Translations under genes and position numbers: made by a program | Part shown: positions 40,237 to 51,403 of the stretch, piece by piece | Position numbering within the stretch: the stretch's first letter is position 1 | How the letters are laid out: every line of letters begins with the position of its first letter | The notes under the pieces: model-generated | What the model was told of the DNA's origin: nothing | The model's input: only the letters and a program-made list of their open reading frames with translations | The model's database searches: none | NCBI GenBank assembly: GCA_016713985.1 | Contig: JADJOD010000009.1 | Location: 1 to 64,000 of the forward strand | Reading direction: 5' to 3' | DNA: 64,000 bases | Source: Lewinellaceae bacterium | Lineage (GTDB): Bacteria; Bacteroidota; Bacteroidia; Chitinophagales; Saprospiraceae

Positions 40237-42707
40237 ATGCCGTACATCCGCTTTTTCCGGGACCTCCATCGATGATATTCCTTCCGTAGGTGGCAAAATG
40301 CCTCCTGGGGAAATGTTCAGCCGCCTGACGCCAAAGGAATCCGGTGCCGGACGGTTTTGCCGTAACCGCCGAAGCCTACTGGTTTTTTATCGACGCCACC
40401 GGTTTGCGCGCGCGCCTCGCCGCATTGCTGGAAAACTTGACCGGGAACAATTCGCCAACCTGAAAGAAACGGCGCCTGGCGCGCAAACTTTACCGATGCC
40501 GCTTTGCGCCCGCCGGGCTTGTGGAAGAGATCCGGAACGCACATACCCGGCTTGCGGGAGAGAACCCTGAACTTTCGTTTGCCGTGCGCAGCAGTGCCAC
40601 GGCGGAAGATTTGCTCAACGCCAGTTTTGCGGGTCAGCACGAAACTTACTTCCATGTATAGGGCGAAAAAGCCGTTTTGATGCCGTGCAGCGCTGTTTTG
40701 CGTCGCTGTTCACCGACCGCGCCATCAAATACCGGGAAGACAACGGGCTGAACATCACGAGCAGGGCAAGTCGTCAAGGGCCAACATATGGCAAGTTCCG
40801 ATCTGGCCTGCGCCGGCATCGCTTTCACCATCGAACCGGATTCCGGATTCCGCGACATCATCCTGCTTTCCGGGGTGTACGGCCTGGGTGAAAATATCGT
40901 GCAGGGCGCCGTCACACCCGACGAGTTTTATGTGTTCAAACCCACTTTGCGCGCCGGAAAAAACCCGGTGGTGATGAAAAAACTGGGTGAAAAAGCCAAA
41001 ACGATGGTTTACGCCGCTGCAGGCAGCGCCGGAAACCACCTCAACCTCGACACGCCGCCGGAAAACGCCGCCGCTTTGTATTGTCCGACGAAGAAACCGA
41101 ACCCTCGCCGGCTGGTCGCCGCAAATTGAAGAACACTCACGGCAAACCCATGGACACCGCGCGTGACAAAGACGAGGCCAAGCGGCCGGTTGTTTGTGCA
41201 GGCGGAGACCCGAAACCGCGGTGAGCCGGCGCAATCCCGTGCCAGTTGACTGAATACAAACTCGCCGACAAGGGCAAGGTGCTCGCAGCGCTTGCAGCCG
41301 GGGCAAGGTCAAAATGGCGTTCCGCGTGGCGCGGGCATTGAATTCACCCGCCGAGATGACAAAATTCGCCCCGGCGAAATATTGGTGACCGACATTACCA
41401 GTCCCGACTGGGACCCGATTTTAAAAAAGGCGCGTTTATCGTGAACAACAAGGCGGCCGCACCAGCCATGCCTCCATCGTGGCGTGAACTGGGTGTAGTG
41501 TGGCCGTAGTCGGCACCGGCAACGCCACACAGGCCGTGCGCGACGGCAACTGATCACCGTATCCCCTGTGCCGAAAGTGAAGCGGAAAAGCGTGCGAAGG
41601 ATCGTTAAAATGGACGGAACAAGCGTTGGACCTCTCCGGCATCCACCTGCCCCGCACGGCGCCCAGGCTTGATCGTGGCCGATCCCGACAAAGCGTGACA
41701 AAACTGTCTTTTTACCCCAAATCAGGTGTCGGCCTGATGCGCCTGAATTTGAGATCAACAACGCGACCTCCGGGTACACCCGATGGCACTGGCGCATTTC
41801 GACGACGCCGCCAGACGAGGCCGCTGAGCGGAAATTGAAAGATTGCCTGCTACGCCGATAAAAGAACTTTTTTGTCGAACGGCTCGCCGAATCGGTAGCG
41901 ACCATCGCATGCGCGTTTTATCCGAAGTGATGTCATCGTGCGCATGAGTGATTTTAAAACCGAACGAATACGCCCACTTAGTCGGCGGCGAACCCTTCGA
42001 ACCCAAAGAGGAAAACCCCATCGCCTTTGCCGCGGCGCTTCCCGTTACTACGACGACCGCTACTGCGACGGCTTTCTGCTCGGGAATGCGCCGCATGAAA
42101 AAGTTGGCGACGACATGGGCCTGACAAAACTGATGATCCCGTTCTGCCGTACGGTGGAGGAAGGGCAAAAAGTGGTCGCCCTGATGGCGGAAAACGGCCT
42201 GAAACGCGGCGAAAACGGCCTTGAAATATACGTCATGGCCGAGATACCCAGCAACGTCATACTCGCCGAAGAATTCGCCAAAGTATTCGACGGGTTTTCC
42301 ATCGGTTCCAACGACCCACCCAACTCACCCTCGGCGTCGACCGCGATTCCGACCTCATCCGCCACCCGTTTGATGAAAACAACGCGGCAGTCCGAGACAC
42401 GATCGAAACGGTGATCCGGAAAGCGCGGACGGCGGGCGCTAAAATCGGCCTGTGCGGACAAGCGCCCAGCGATTACCCGGCTTTTGCACAATTTCTGGTG
42501 GAGTGTGGCATCGGCAGCATTTCGCTTCAACCCGACGCGTTGTTGCACGGTATCGAGAATATCAACGCGGCGGAGGCCAAACACGGCCATGATGACGTGA
42601 CAAACGATGACGAAATGCCTGATGTCTCGGATAACACCCAAGTAAACCCGCGCCCGTCACCAACCAGGAATGGGAAGACGGGGATAATGGGTCTGTTTTT
42701 TTTTTAA
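40237..42707 (+). CDS. ppsA: phosphoenolpyruvate synthase, heavily frame-broken
   Basis: PEP synthase makes PEP from pyruvate, ATP and water. The ATG at 40237 starts MPYIRFFRDL, with VGGKNASLGEMF in the next frame and AVRSSATAEDLLNASFAGQHETY (ATP-grasp part). The middle carries LACAGIAFTIEPDSGFRDIILL and YGLGENIVQGAVTPDEF. The swivel-domain phosphohistidine motif GGRTSHASIVARE falls at about 41453-41490, with the His codon at 41467. The C-terminal TIM barrel has FCRTVEEGQKVV, GLEIYVMAEIPSNV, SIGSND and AKIGLCGQAPSDYPAF with the catalytic Cys. Roughly ten shifts occur but length (about 800 residues) is preserved, so error rather than decay is favoured. Confidence 0.85.
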
Positions 42708-42741
42708 AATGAATTTAAAAACGTAAAACCGGAAATGCCTT

Positions 42742-43320
42742 ATGCCAACCGCCGCTGAAATCCTTTCCGGTTTACATGATCTCGCTAACACTTGGGCGAA
42801 TATTGCGCTGATATGGCACGTCATTTTCTTGGGGACTTATTTTTTGGTTATTGTGGAGCCGCAATATTTCCAATCGTTTGCTGGGCATTGTTCAGCGCCA
42901 CTCCGTTGTTGTCGGTCAGCGCGCTTGCATGGATCTCCGGCAACCCGTTTAACGGCACGATTTTCTTCGTTTTTGGGGTATTTCTGTCAATTTTGCTTTA
43001 AAAGCAGATTCAAAACCAGTTTCTGCAGACAAGGGTCTGGACTTTCATTCCGCATTCTGCTATTGATCTTTCGGCCTGATCTACCCGCATTTTTTAGAAA
43101 CCGACATTTTTCGCTATGTATCCTTGTCAGCGGTGATTGGGTTGGCCCTGATTTTTAACGGATATGGATCGCGCAAATGGTCGCTTTCCCTTGCCCTTAT
43201 CGGGCTTTTTTATGGCGTTTTTGGTGTGTTCCCCTTAGGCGTGACGATGGATGTTCTGTTGCTTGCAGGGGCACTGGCACTGTTGTCTCGCACTTTTCAG
43301 AAAAAACACAAACCGTATAA
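42742..43320 (+). CDS. hypothetical multi-spanning membrane protein, frame-broken
   Basis: Not recognised. The ATG at 42742 begins MPTAAEILSGLHDLANTWAN, then at least five hydrophobic segments in order across shifts: NIALIWHVIFLG, LLSVSALAWISG, NGTIFFVFGVFLSILL, RYVSLSAVIGLALIFNGYG, and SLSLALIGLFYGVFGVFPLGVTMDVLLLAGALALL. The likely end is VQ-type KKTQTV followed by TAA at 43318-43320 after a one-base change in the A6 run. About 193 residues. It lies 34 nt after ppsA on the same strand. The name DUF6064-like is possible but I cannot confirm it. Confidence 0.5.
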
Positions 43321-43332
43321 ACTTTACAATAT

Positions 43333-43782
43333 ATGCGTCTTCTTTTTACCTTGTTTATTTTTCTATACACCCGGCATCGCCGATGCAACGACCTCTTTGC
43401 CTGCCAGCGCCGCCGCTTCCGTACGTGCGGCTTCCGGTCGTCAATCGCTTGTAAACCACAGGTTTATAGAACGTATTGACGAAAAAATGTTGAAAAAACG
43501 CCTGAAAAAAGCAATTGCCCGTTCCGGCGATTCCGATGGAAAATGGCTCGCCGTTGCAGGTCTGGCGTCGGGTCTGCTCGGCGCGCTGTCGTTTCTATTT
43601 TTCTCCTATACCGGTTTTTTCTCCCGCTTGCACTCGGTCTGGCAGGGCCTGCCATCATTATTTTCGGCCTGATAAAAGCCGGTTCCTGGCAGGATACAAG
43701 GCTGATCCGTATACTCGCCGTCACCGGCATTGTAATAAGTGCGCTTGTCGCCATTCCTGCTCTCGTTTTAATCGGTCGATAG
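43333..43782 (+). CDS. small exported membrane protein, frame-broken
   Basis: Signal peptide MRLLFTLFIFLYTPGIADA (shift near 43366), followed by an Ala/Ser-rich part, a helical charged region (RIDEKMLKKRLKKAIARSGDSDGK) and two membrane helices: WLAVAGLASGLLGALSFLFF and, after a shift near 43620, LPLALGLAGPAIIIFGLIKAG and RILAVTGIVISALVAIPALVLIGR. About 150 residues. The repeated 'short signal, helix, TM pair' design recalls Bacteroidota proteins of unknown role. Position 12 nt after the previous gene suggests co-transcription. Confidence 0.5.
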
Positions 43783-43854
43783 CATTTTATCAAATGATTA
43801 TGCCAAATAAAGAATTGGTGCATGTTTACGGCCGAAATTCCACACCCCGACCAA

Positions 43855-45520
43855 ATGCACTTTAACAGATCTTGAATTGCCCAAGCGGCAATAATCCGCC
43901 CTATTCAGGAAATCGCCGCCAAACCTCCATCGATCAGAACGATCTCGAACTGTACGGAAAATACAAGGCCAAACTCCTTAGACACCTCGTAATGCGAACA
44001 AAAAAGTTGCGAACAGCAACTGATTCTTCGTTTTCCGGCCATCAACCCGACTCCCGCCGGAGAAGGAAAACAACCATTTCCATCGCGGTTGCCGACGGCA
44101 ACAAAATCGGCAAAAAGGCGATCGTGGTCTTGCGCGAGCCTTCGCTGGGTCCCGTGTTCGGCATGAAAGGTGGAGCGGCCGGCGGCGGTTACTCGCAGGT
44201 GATCCCGATGGTGGACATCAACCTGCACTTCACCGGCGACTTTGCCGCCATCGAAAAAGCCAACAACCTGCTGGCTGCGCTTATCGACAACAACATTCAA
44301 AAACACCCGCAACAGCCTGAACATCGACCCGCGCACGGTGGTGTGGAAAAGGGTGATGGATATGAACGACCGCGCCCTGCGGCATATCATCATCGGCATC
44401 GGAGGCACCGCCAACGGCATTCCGCGGGAAGACGGTTTTAACATCACGCCGGCTTCGAAGTGATGGCAACTTCGTCTGTCAAAGCGATTTTGACGATTTA
44501 AAAACCGCTTCGGTAATATTTTGTCGGCTTTACCGACAAAAACCGTTTTGCCCGTGATCTCAAAGCCCAAGGCGCCATGGCTTTGCTGATGAAAGACGCC
44601 ATTCCGCCCAACTAAGGCAAACCCTCGAAGGCAACCCCGGCCATCCTGCACGGCGGGCCGTTTGCCAACATCGCGCAGGGCACCAACTCCATCATCGCCA
44701 CCAAAACGGGGCTTTCCTTAGCCTATTACGTAGTCACCGAAGCCGGTTTCGGCGCCGACCTCGGTGCTGAAAAGTTTCTGAACATCAAATGCCCCTACGG
44801 CGGACTAAAACCCAGGGCGATTGTGCTGGTAGCCACCATCCGCGCCCTGCGGCACCACGGCGGCGCAAAAAAAGAGGAATACAACACTGCCAACCCGGAA
44901 ATCGTGGAGAAAGGGTTTTGAAAACCTCGAAAAACACATCGAAAACTGCAAAAAATTCGGGTTTATACCGGTGGTTGCCCTCAATCGTTTCCCCACCGAT
45001 ACGCCGGAAGAATGCGCCCTGGTGCAGGAAAAATGCGCCCGGCTGGGGGTAAAAGCGGTGATTTCCGACGGCTGGGCCAACGGCGGCAACGGCACCGCCG
45101 ATCTCGCCCGGGCAGTGGTCGGCATGATCGAAAGTGGCCAAAATGCCTATAAACCCCTGTATGACTGGAACCTGCCGATCGAAGAAAAAATCAAAACCAT
45201 TGCCACGGAAATTTACGGCGCCGACTCCGTTGAATACGCCGCCAAGGCAAAAACGCAGTTAAAATCCATCAAAGCGCTCGGATTTGATAACCTGCCGGTC
45301 TGCATCGCCAAAACGCAAAAATCGTTTACGGACAATGAAAACAAAGTCGGGCGGCCACGCGGATTCAGCATCACCGTGCGGGAGTTCGAGGTTCGCCGCA
45401 GGCGCCGGTTTTGTCATCCCCATCGTCGGCGATATCATGCGGATGCCCGGTTTGCCCGCAGTGCCGGCTTCGGAAGGAATGGATATTGATAATGAAGGAA
45501 ATGTGACGGGTTTGTCGTGA
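43855..45520 (+). CDS. fhs: formate--tetrahydrofolate ligase, frame-broken
   Basis: Fhs makes 10-formyl-THF from formate, THF and ATP. Pieces of all frames assemble to a normal 555-residue protein: N-terminal TDLEIAQAA and IRPIQEIAAK, INPTPAGEGKTT-like P-loop near 44045-44080, REPSLGPVFGMKGGAAGGGYSQVIPM, FTGDFAAIEKANNLLAALIDN, LHGGPFANIAQGTNS, EAGFGADLGAEKFLNIKCPYGGL, IPVVALNRFPTDTPEE, and C-terminal GAGFVIPIVGDIMRMPGLP. Start between 43822 and 43855 is uncertain because the first codons are shifted. At least seven shifts. Confidence 0.88.
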
Positions 45521-45548
45521 TTAAGGTGCTTTGACAAGTTGGTTATTA

Positions 45549-45614
45549 GACAGGATTTTTAGGATCTACAGGTTAAAAGCATCCTGTTTTAACCTGTAGA
45601 TCCTGAAATCCTGT
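45549..45614. repeat. long hairpin after fhs
   Basis: Arms with an 18-bp perfect core (AGGATCTACAGGTTAAAA against TTTTAACCTGTAGATCCT) extended by imperfect CAGGATTTTT / GAAATCCTG pairing, 8-nt loop. It lies between the fhs stop and the next start, so it can act as a terminator. The sequence type (AGGATT.TACAGGTT) is a recurrent Bacteroidota intergenic palindrome in my knowledge. Confidence 0.6.
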
Positions 45615-45681
45615 TCAATACCAAGTCAAACAACATTTTCTTGCAGAAGCCTCCATACTCTTGTACCTTAGCGGAGCCATA

Positions 45682-47390
45682 ATGACACTACTCAAGCCGA
45701 CCCGCTACATAAGCCCTTGTGTCCATGCCATCCAGAGCAATATGTCAAAAATTTAAGCGAACTGTCCGGCCGCAAAGGCCTTGCCGACAACCTCTTTGAG
45801 GAGTTGGGAATTGCTGCCCGGCAAACCGGCACACCTTCCTTAGACGACATGGAGCGGCTGACGGAAGAATTTCTCGTTGGCAAGGCAAACGTGTACGGCT
45901 CCGTTTCTTTTTACGATTTCCTGAAACCGGAGAACCGGGGCAAAAAAGTGTACGTCTGCAACGGCAGCGCCTGCCTGACGGCGGGCACCCAAAAAAACCT
46001 GTCGGACAAATTAGCGGACCATTTTCCCGCCTCCGAAATCGGCACGATGTGCTGCCTGGGGCGTTGCCACGAAAACAGCGCCTTTTACTACGACGGCAAA
46101 ATTACTCCGGCACTGCCCTGGAACAAATAGCAACGATAAAACACAGTAAATCAGGCATTCCGGATACCTATCACGTCGGCGCCACGGGCGCGGGTGTGCT
46201 CACGGCGCCTTACCCGGACCGGACTGATTATTACGCCATTTTTAAAAATTGCCTGTCCCGGTCCCGCGAAGACCTGTTGTCCGAACTAAAAGATTCGGGC
46301 CTGCGGGGAAGGGGTGGAGCGGGGTTTTCGATGGCTTTTAAATTAGACTCCTGCAAACAAAGTCCGGGCAATATCAAGTTTATCGTTTGTAACGCCGACG
46401 AAGGCGACCCCGGCGCGTATTCCGACCGCTACGTGATGGAGCACCGCCCCATTCCCTGCTCATGGGTATGATGATCGCGGGTTATATCGCCGGCGCAGGC
46501 TGGGGAGTTTTATACATCCGGGGTGAATATCCGGAATCCATCGACGTCATCAAGGCCGCCGTGGCAGCGCTGCGTCAGGAAGGCTGGATCGGTGAAAACA
46601 TCCTGGGATCGGGCTTTTCTTTCGATTTTAAGATCATTGAGGCGCAGGGCGCGTATATCTGCGGCGAAGAAACGGCCTTGCTTTCTTCCATTGAAGGGCA
46701 ACGCCCGGAAGTACGTGTGCGGCCGCCCTACCCCACCCAGCAGGGCTTGTTCAACAAACCCACGGTGGTCAACAACGTGGAAACCTTAGCCAACCTGCCC
46801 TTTATCATGCAACGCGGCGGCAAGGCATTTGCGGCCGTCGGCACGCCAAAATCTTCCGGCACCAAATTGCTTTCCTTAGACGGGCATTTCCACCGCCCCG
46901 GCATTTATGAAGCAGACATGGGCACACCCCTTGGCGGCGGTGATCTACGAACTTGGCGGCGGTTTCGAAAACCGGTCAAGGCCATGCACACCGGCGGGCC
47001 GCTGGGCGGATTGATGCCGGTGTCCAAAATCGACGCTTTGACCGTTGATTTCGACTCTTTTGCACGGGAAGGATTTTGCTCGGGCACGCATCCATCGTTT
47101 GTATCCCGGAAGATTTTCCACTCATTCAATATTTAGAACACCTGTTCGAATTCACGGCCCACGAGAGTTGCGGCAAATGTTTCCCTGCCGCCTCGGCCCC
47201 ACCCGCGGTTTCGAGATGTTGCACAAAGCCCGCACCGGCGATTATGAAGTAGACCGCACCCTGATGGACGACCTGCTGGAAACCTTAGAGATCGGTTCGT
47301 TATGCGCCCTCGGCGGCGGATTGCCGCTCCCGGTTAAAAAATGCCCTGAAATACTTTGAGAACGAGTTAAGCCCCTATTTTCAAAAATAA
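45682..47390 (+). CDS. fdsB: NAD-linked formate dehydrogenase beta subunit, NuoE-NuoF fusion type, frame-broken
   Basis: The protein carries electrons from the Mo subunit to NAD. The N-terminal part is NuoE-like: SELSGRKGLADNLFEELGI, then KVYVCNGSACLTAGT and TMCCLGRCHEN, giving the four Cys of a [2Fe-2S] cluster. The NuoF-like part begins near 46150: YHVGATGAGVLT, LRGRGGAGFSMAFKL (FMN loop), IVCNADEGDPGAYSDR, GAYICGEETALLSSIEG, RPPYPTQQGLFNKPTVVNNVETL, and ESCGKCFPCRLG with the fourth Cys in GSLCAL ([4Fe-4S]). About 569 residues after read-through. No stop-start junction is seen between the parts, so a fusion is favoured, but a separate NuoE ending near 46130 cannot be excluded. Confidence 0.83.
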
Positions 47391-47396
47391 AGCGTC

Positions 47397-50197
47397 ATGA
47401 GCACAAATCCGAACATCAGCGACAAGGCATCTCCGATTCTGCCGGGCGAAATCCTCGCTTATATCAACGACAAGCCCTACGCGGTTTTGCCGGGTGAAAC
47501 CATCCTGAAATTCGTCCGCCGCCACCTCGGCGATCAATCGGTGCCCACACTCTGCGACGCGCCCAACCTCGAACCCTTCGGTTCCTGCCGGGTATGCAGC
47601 GTGGACGTGGCGTTGGTGCAAAATGGTCCGGCCAAAACCCAGGCCTCCTGCCATACGCCCGTTATTCCAAACTCGTTTATTTATACGGACAGTGCGCGTA
47701 TCAAAAAACTGCGCAAAAACATCATCGAACTGGTGCTGACCGACCACCCGTTAGACTGCCTGACCTGCGAAGTCAACAACAACTGCGAACTGCAAACCGT
47801 CGCCGCGCGGGTAGGTATCCGCGACGTGCGGTACCCGGAAGGCAAAAACCACTTAGACCGGGAAAAAGACCTGAGTCACCCCTACATGACCTCCGATTTT
47901 TCCAAGTGTATCAATTGTTTCCGCTGTGTACGCGCCTGCGACGAGGTGCAGGGGCAATTGGTGCTGAGTATGGCGGGCCGGGGTTTTGACAGTCATATCG
48001 TCAAGGGTTTTGAACAATCATTTTTCGAATCCGAATGTGTCAGTTGCGGCGCCTGCGCCCAGGCCTGCCCGACGTCGGCTATTTCGGACGTTTTTGAGTC
48101 CAAATCCGTGGCCGTCGACAAAAAAGTGCGCACCGTTTGTACCTACTGCGGCGTGGGCTGCAACCTCGACGTGGCGGTGGTGAACGACAAGGTCAAATCC
48201 ATTCCAGGCCCCTACGGCGCGGAAGTCAACCAGGGCCATACCTGCCTGAAAGGCCGTTTTGCCTTTTCCTTCTACGATCATGCGGACCGCATCAAAACCC
48301 CGCTGATCCGACGCAACGGCGCACTCGAACCCGCCACCTGGGAAGAAGCGTACGATTTTATCGCCGAAAAATTAGTCGCCATTCGTGAAAAACACGGCCC
48401 CGACGCCATCGCCGGCATCTCCTCCGCGCGTTGCACCAACGAAGAGAACTACCTGATGCAGAAGTTCATACGCGCAGTTGTCGGCACCAACAACATCGAC
48501 TGCTGTGCGCGGGTATGCCATTCGCCTACGGCTCTGGGCATGCAACGCGCTTTCGGCACCGGCGCGGCCACCAATTCGGTGGAGGACCTGAAATACACGG
48601 ATTGTATCCTGGTCATCGGCGCCAACCCCACCGACGCGCACCCTGTGACCGGCGCAAAGTTGAAACAACACGCCATGAGCGGCAAAACGACCATCGTGAT
48701 CGACCCGCGCCGCACGGAACTGGCCCGATACGCCACCTACCACCTTCCCCTGCGACCCGGCACCAACGTGGCCCTGCTGAACATGATGTTGTACTACATT
48801 ATGACGGAAAACCTGGAAGACCGGACCTTTATCGAAAACAGAACCGAAGGTTACGAAGCATTCCGGGAACAAATATTAAAACTCTACCTCGGCGAAATGG
48901 AACAGGTCACCGGCGTCGACCGCAACCTGGCGCGCTTGGCCGCCATCGCTTACGCTTCCGCACCCAATGCCATGTCGTTTCACGGTTTGGGGGTCACGGA
49001 ACATTCGCAGGGCACCTTCACCGTGATGCTCATCTCCGACCTCGCCCTGATCACCGGCAACATCGGCCGCCGGGGCGTGGGGGTAAATCCGCTGCGGGGC
49101 CAGAACAACGTGCAGGGCGCCGCCGACATGGGTTGCCAACCCCACCAGGGCGCCGGCTATTTAGACGCCTACGACCCGGAGATCAACAAAAAATATGAGG
49201 CGTTTTACCAGGTCAAAATACCGCTTGGCAAGGGCCTGAAAATACCCGAAATGTTTGATGCCTCCATCGACGGCAAACTTAAAGCGCTGTGGCTCATGGG
49301 AGAAGACGTGGTGCAGACGGACCCCAACACCAACAAGGTGATCGCCGCCATGGAAAACCTCGACCTGCTCGTGGTGCAGGAATTGTTTATGACCGAAACG
49401 GCCCGATACGCCACGGTTATCCTGCCGGGCGCTTCTTTCCTCGAAAAAAGCGGCACCTATACCAATGCCGAACGCCGCATCCAGCGGGTACAAAAGGTGG
49501 TGGAACCCCTGCCCGGCACCAAAAGCGACGGACAGATCATCGTCGATATCATGAATCGTATGGGTTATGCGCAGCCCGACTATGATCCCAAAAACCATGC
49601 TGGAGGAAATCTCGCAGATCGTGCCGTTTTTTCGCCGGTGTGCGTTGGGACGAACTGGGCGACAACGGCAAACAATGGCCCGTGCTGCCCGACGGGACGG
49701 ACACGGAAATACTTCATACCGAGACGTTTAAACGTGGAAAAGGCAAATTCCACTACTTCGACTTCAGGGAAAGCCACGAGATCGAACAAAATGGCCGGGA
49801 ATACCCCTACATCATCACCACCAACCGCGAACTGGAACATTACAACTCCGGCACCATGACCCGCCGCACCCGCAATGTGCAGATTCTCACGGAAGACCTG
49901 CTGATGATTCACCCCGACGACGCTGCCCGGCATTTTATAGCAGACGGCGATATGGTGTGTGTCACTTCGCCCCGCGGCAAAGTGGACATCAAAGCCCGCA
50001 TCACCGATGAAGTGCGGCCGGGGGTACTCAGCACCACCTTCCACTTCCCCGAGGTCATGCTCAATATCATCACCTCCGACGAACACGACAGCGAGGCCTT
50101 ATGCCCCGAGTACAAGGTGGTGGCGGTGAATATCCGGAAGAGCAAAGGGAAGTTTAAGACGGGAGCAGCGACGGAGTCACAGTTAATTGGACATTGA
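47397..50197 (+). CDS. fdsA: molybdenum formate dehydrogenase alpha subunit (FdsA/FdhA type), one frame shift
   Basis: Oxidises formate or reduces CO2. From the N-terminus: [2Fe-2S] domain (Cys residues near 47550-47660: PTLCDAP, GSCRVCSVDV), His-ligated [4Fe-4S] motif DHPLDCLTCEVNNNCEL, two [4Fe-4S] sets (CINCFRCVRAC and CVSCGACAQACP), a fourth [4Fe-4S] at CTYCGVGCN, and the Mo-bisPGD domain with CCARVCHSPTALGMQRAFGTGA. The catalytic residue is the Cys coded at 48516-48518 (residue 374), in the position of selenocysteine in FdhF. A shift near 49600 precedes the C-terminal molydopterin-binding part, which carries REYPYIITTNRELEHYNSGTMTRRT. It starts 7 nt after fdsB. Confidence 0.93.
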
Positions 50198-50225
50198 ACA
50201 TTGTTCAGCGGCAAGGTGTCCACGC

Positions 50226-51068
50226 TCACTGACCCTTCTCCCTTCCCTTCCGATACACCAGCATCGGCGCCTTCGTAATAAAAGAAAAGGCTTCCGAACG
50301 GCTGGCGGCAAAAATCCGGTCGAACCAGTTCTGGTTGGTGTGGGCAAAAAACACCACGATAGAGGGTTTTACCTTGTTGATCAGGTGGTCCAGTTGAACG
50401 GCGAAATTTCCGTCTAAGCGTTCTAAGTATATCCGGTCTAAGCAGTCAAATTGCCGGCGCCATAAAGTCTTCAGTGTTTTCGCGCCGGGTTTTAATTCGT
50501 TCAGGTAAAAGAAGTGCGCCATATCGGCCTTTATTTCCAGCAAACGGGCCAGTTTGCACACCATGTGCATTTCCTCTTCTAAGTTTTCGAGGTCGGAGGC
50601 ATACAATACTTTTTTAATGTTCCGGGTGCGCCAACTGTCCGGCACGGCCAGCACCGGCACGGGGCTGTGATGCATCACACTGCTCGTATGGGTGCCGATG
50701 ATTTTACCCAGCCCGCCAGCTCCGCGGGTGCTGATGCAGATATAGTCGACGCTATTTTCGGCGGTATAAGCCAAAATAGCCTTGCCCGGGTTCAGGTTTT
50801 CCTCCACCACGCAGCGATAAACACCCGGGGTGACTTTCATCGCCCGGTGTATGTCGGCAACGAATTTTTCTAATTGTTTCAGTTTCGCCGCCGATTGTTC
50901 CTGCAGGGAATTTTCGACCCGTTCGCGGTGGATCGTAGTTGGGATCAGGGCCTGAAAACAGTGGTAAAACAGCAGTTCCACCTCCATTTGGGTGGCTAAT
51001 TGAATGGCAAAGCGCAAACCCGCTTTGGAGTGTTTTGAAAAATCGGTGGTGACGAGTATCTTTTTCAT
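50226..51068 (-). CDS. universal stress protein, two USP domains
   Basis: 280 residues. The ATG at 51068 begins MKKILVTTDFSKHSKAGLRFAI. The first domain ends ISTRGAGGLGKIIGTHTSSVMHHSPVPVLAVPDS, with the ATP-loop type GxxGxGK...GS region. The second domain is degenerate (ending LVYRKGRE). USP proteins respond to starvation and redox stress. It is convergent with fdsA, ending 28 nt after it, with no hairpin seen. Confidence 0.88.
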   Translation of the reverse strand: MKKILVTTDFSKHSKAGLRFAIQLATQMEVELLFYHCFQALIPTTIHRERVENSLQEQSAAKLKQLEKFVADIHRAMKVTPGVYRCVVEENLNPGKAILAYTAENSVDYICISTRGAGGLGKIIGTHTSSVMHHSPVPVLAVPDSWRTRNIKKVLYASDLENLEEEMHMVCKLARLLEIKADMAHFFYLNELKPGAKTLKTLWRRQFDCLDRIYLERLDGNFAVQLDHLINKVKPSIVVFFAHTNQNWFDRIFAASRSEAFSFITKAPMLVYRKGREKGQ

Positions 51069-51403
51069 AATCAAGGATTTGTACCGGATATTGCAAATTT
51101 GCATGGACCACCCGTGCCAAAAAATGATTTATATCGGGGTGGGGCATGACATTTTACCACCTTTCCCAAGCCATAAAAGCGCATCTTTGAAGTCCGGTAG
51201 CGCGCGGCCGGGCATTTTTCCACGTAAAGATGCAAAGAAGAAACACGCAAAGTCGCAAAACTTTGATTTTCAGCGCTTTGCAAAACCTTGCAGCTTTGCG
51301 TGAAATAAAAATATCCGGTCGTGTGGTCAGGTTTACACAAAGACGTTTTTGGCAATCCGCTAAAAACGAAACCGGTTAAATAATTCAAAATCAAAACATT
51401 ACC
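51069..51403. other. divergent intergenic region with palindromes
   Basis: Holds TGCAAATTTGCA at about 51091-51102 (perfect 12-bp palindrome near the usp start) and the CACGCAAAG inverted repeat. No gene with recognisable content. Confidence 0.5.
51244..51302. repeat. CACGCAAAG / CTTTGCGTG intergenic inverted repeat
   Basis: CACGCAAAGTCGCAAAA pairs with an arm ending GCAAAACCTTGCAGCTTTGCGTG. A further CACGTAAAGATGCAAAGA copy lies just upstream (51221-51238), so this is a degenerate iteration of one motif. Similar GCAAAG-rich repeats are common between genes of Bacteroidota. Confidence 0.55.

Noticed and set aside
40237..45520. Genuine pseudogenisation of ppsA and fhs
   Set aside because: Length, order and catalytic residues are preserved and intact genes are interleaved, so sequence error is likelier; kept as full spans.
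48516..48518. Selenocysteine in formate dehydrogenase
   Set aside because: The catalytic codon is TGC (Cys), not TGA, so no recoding is needed.
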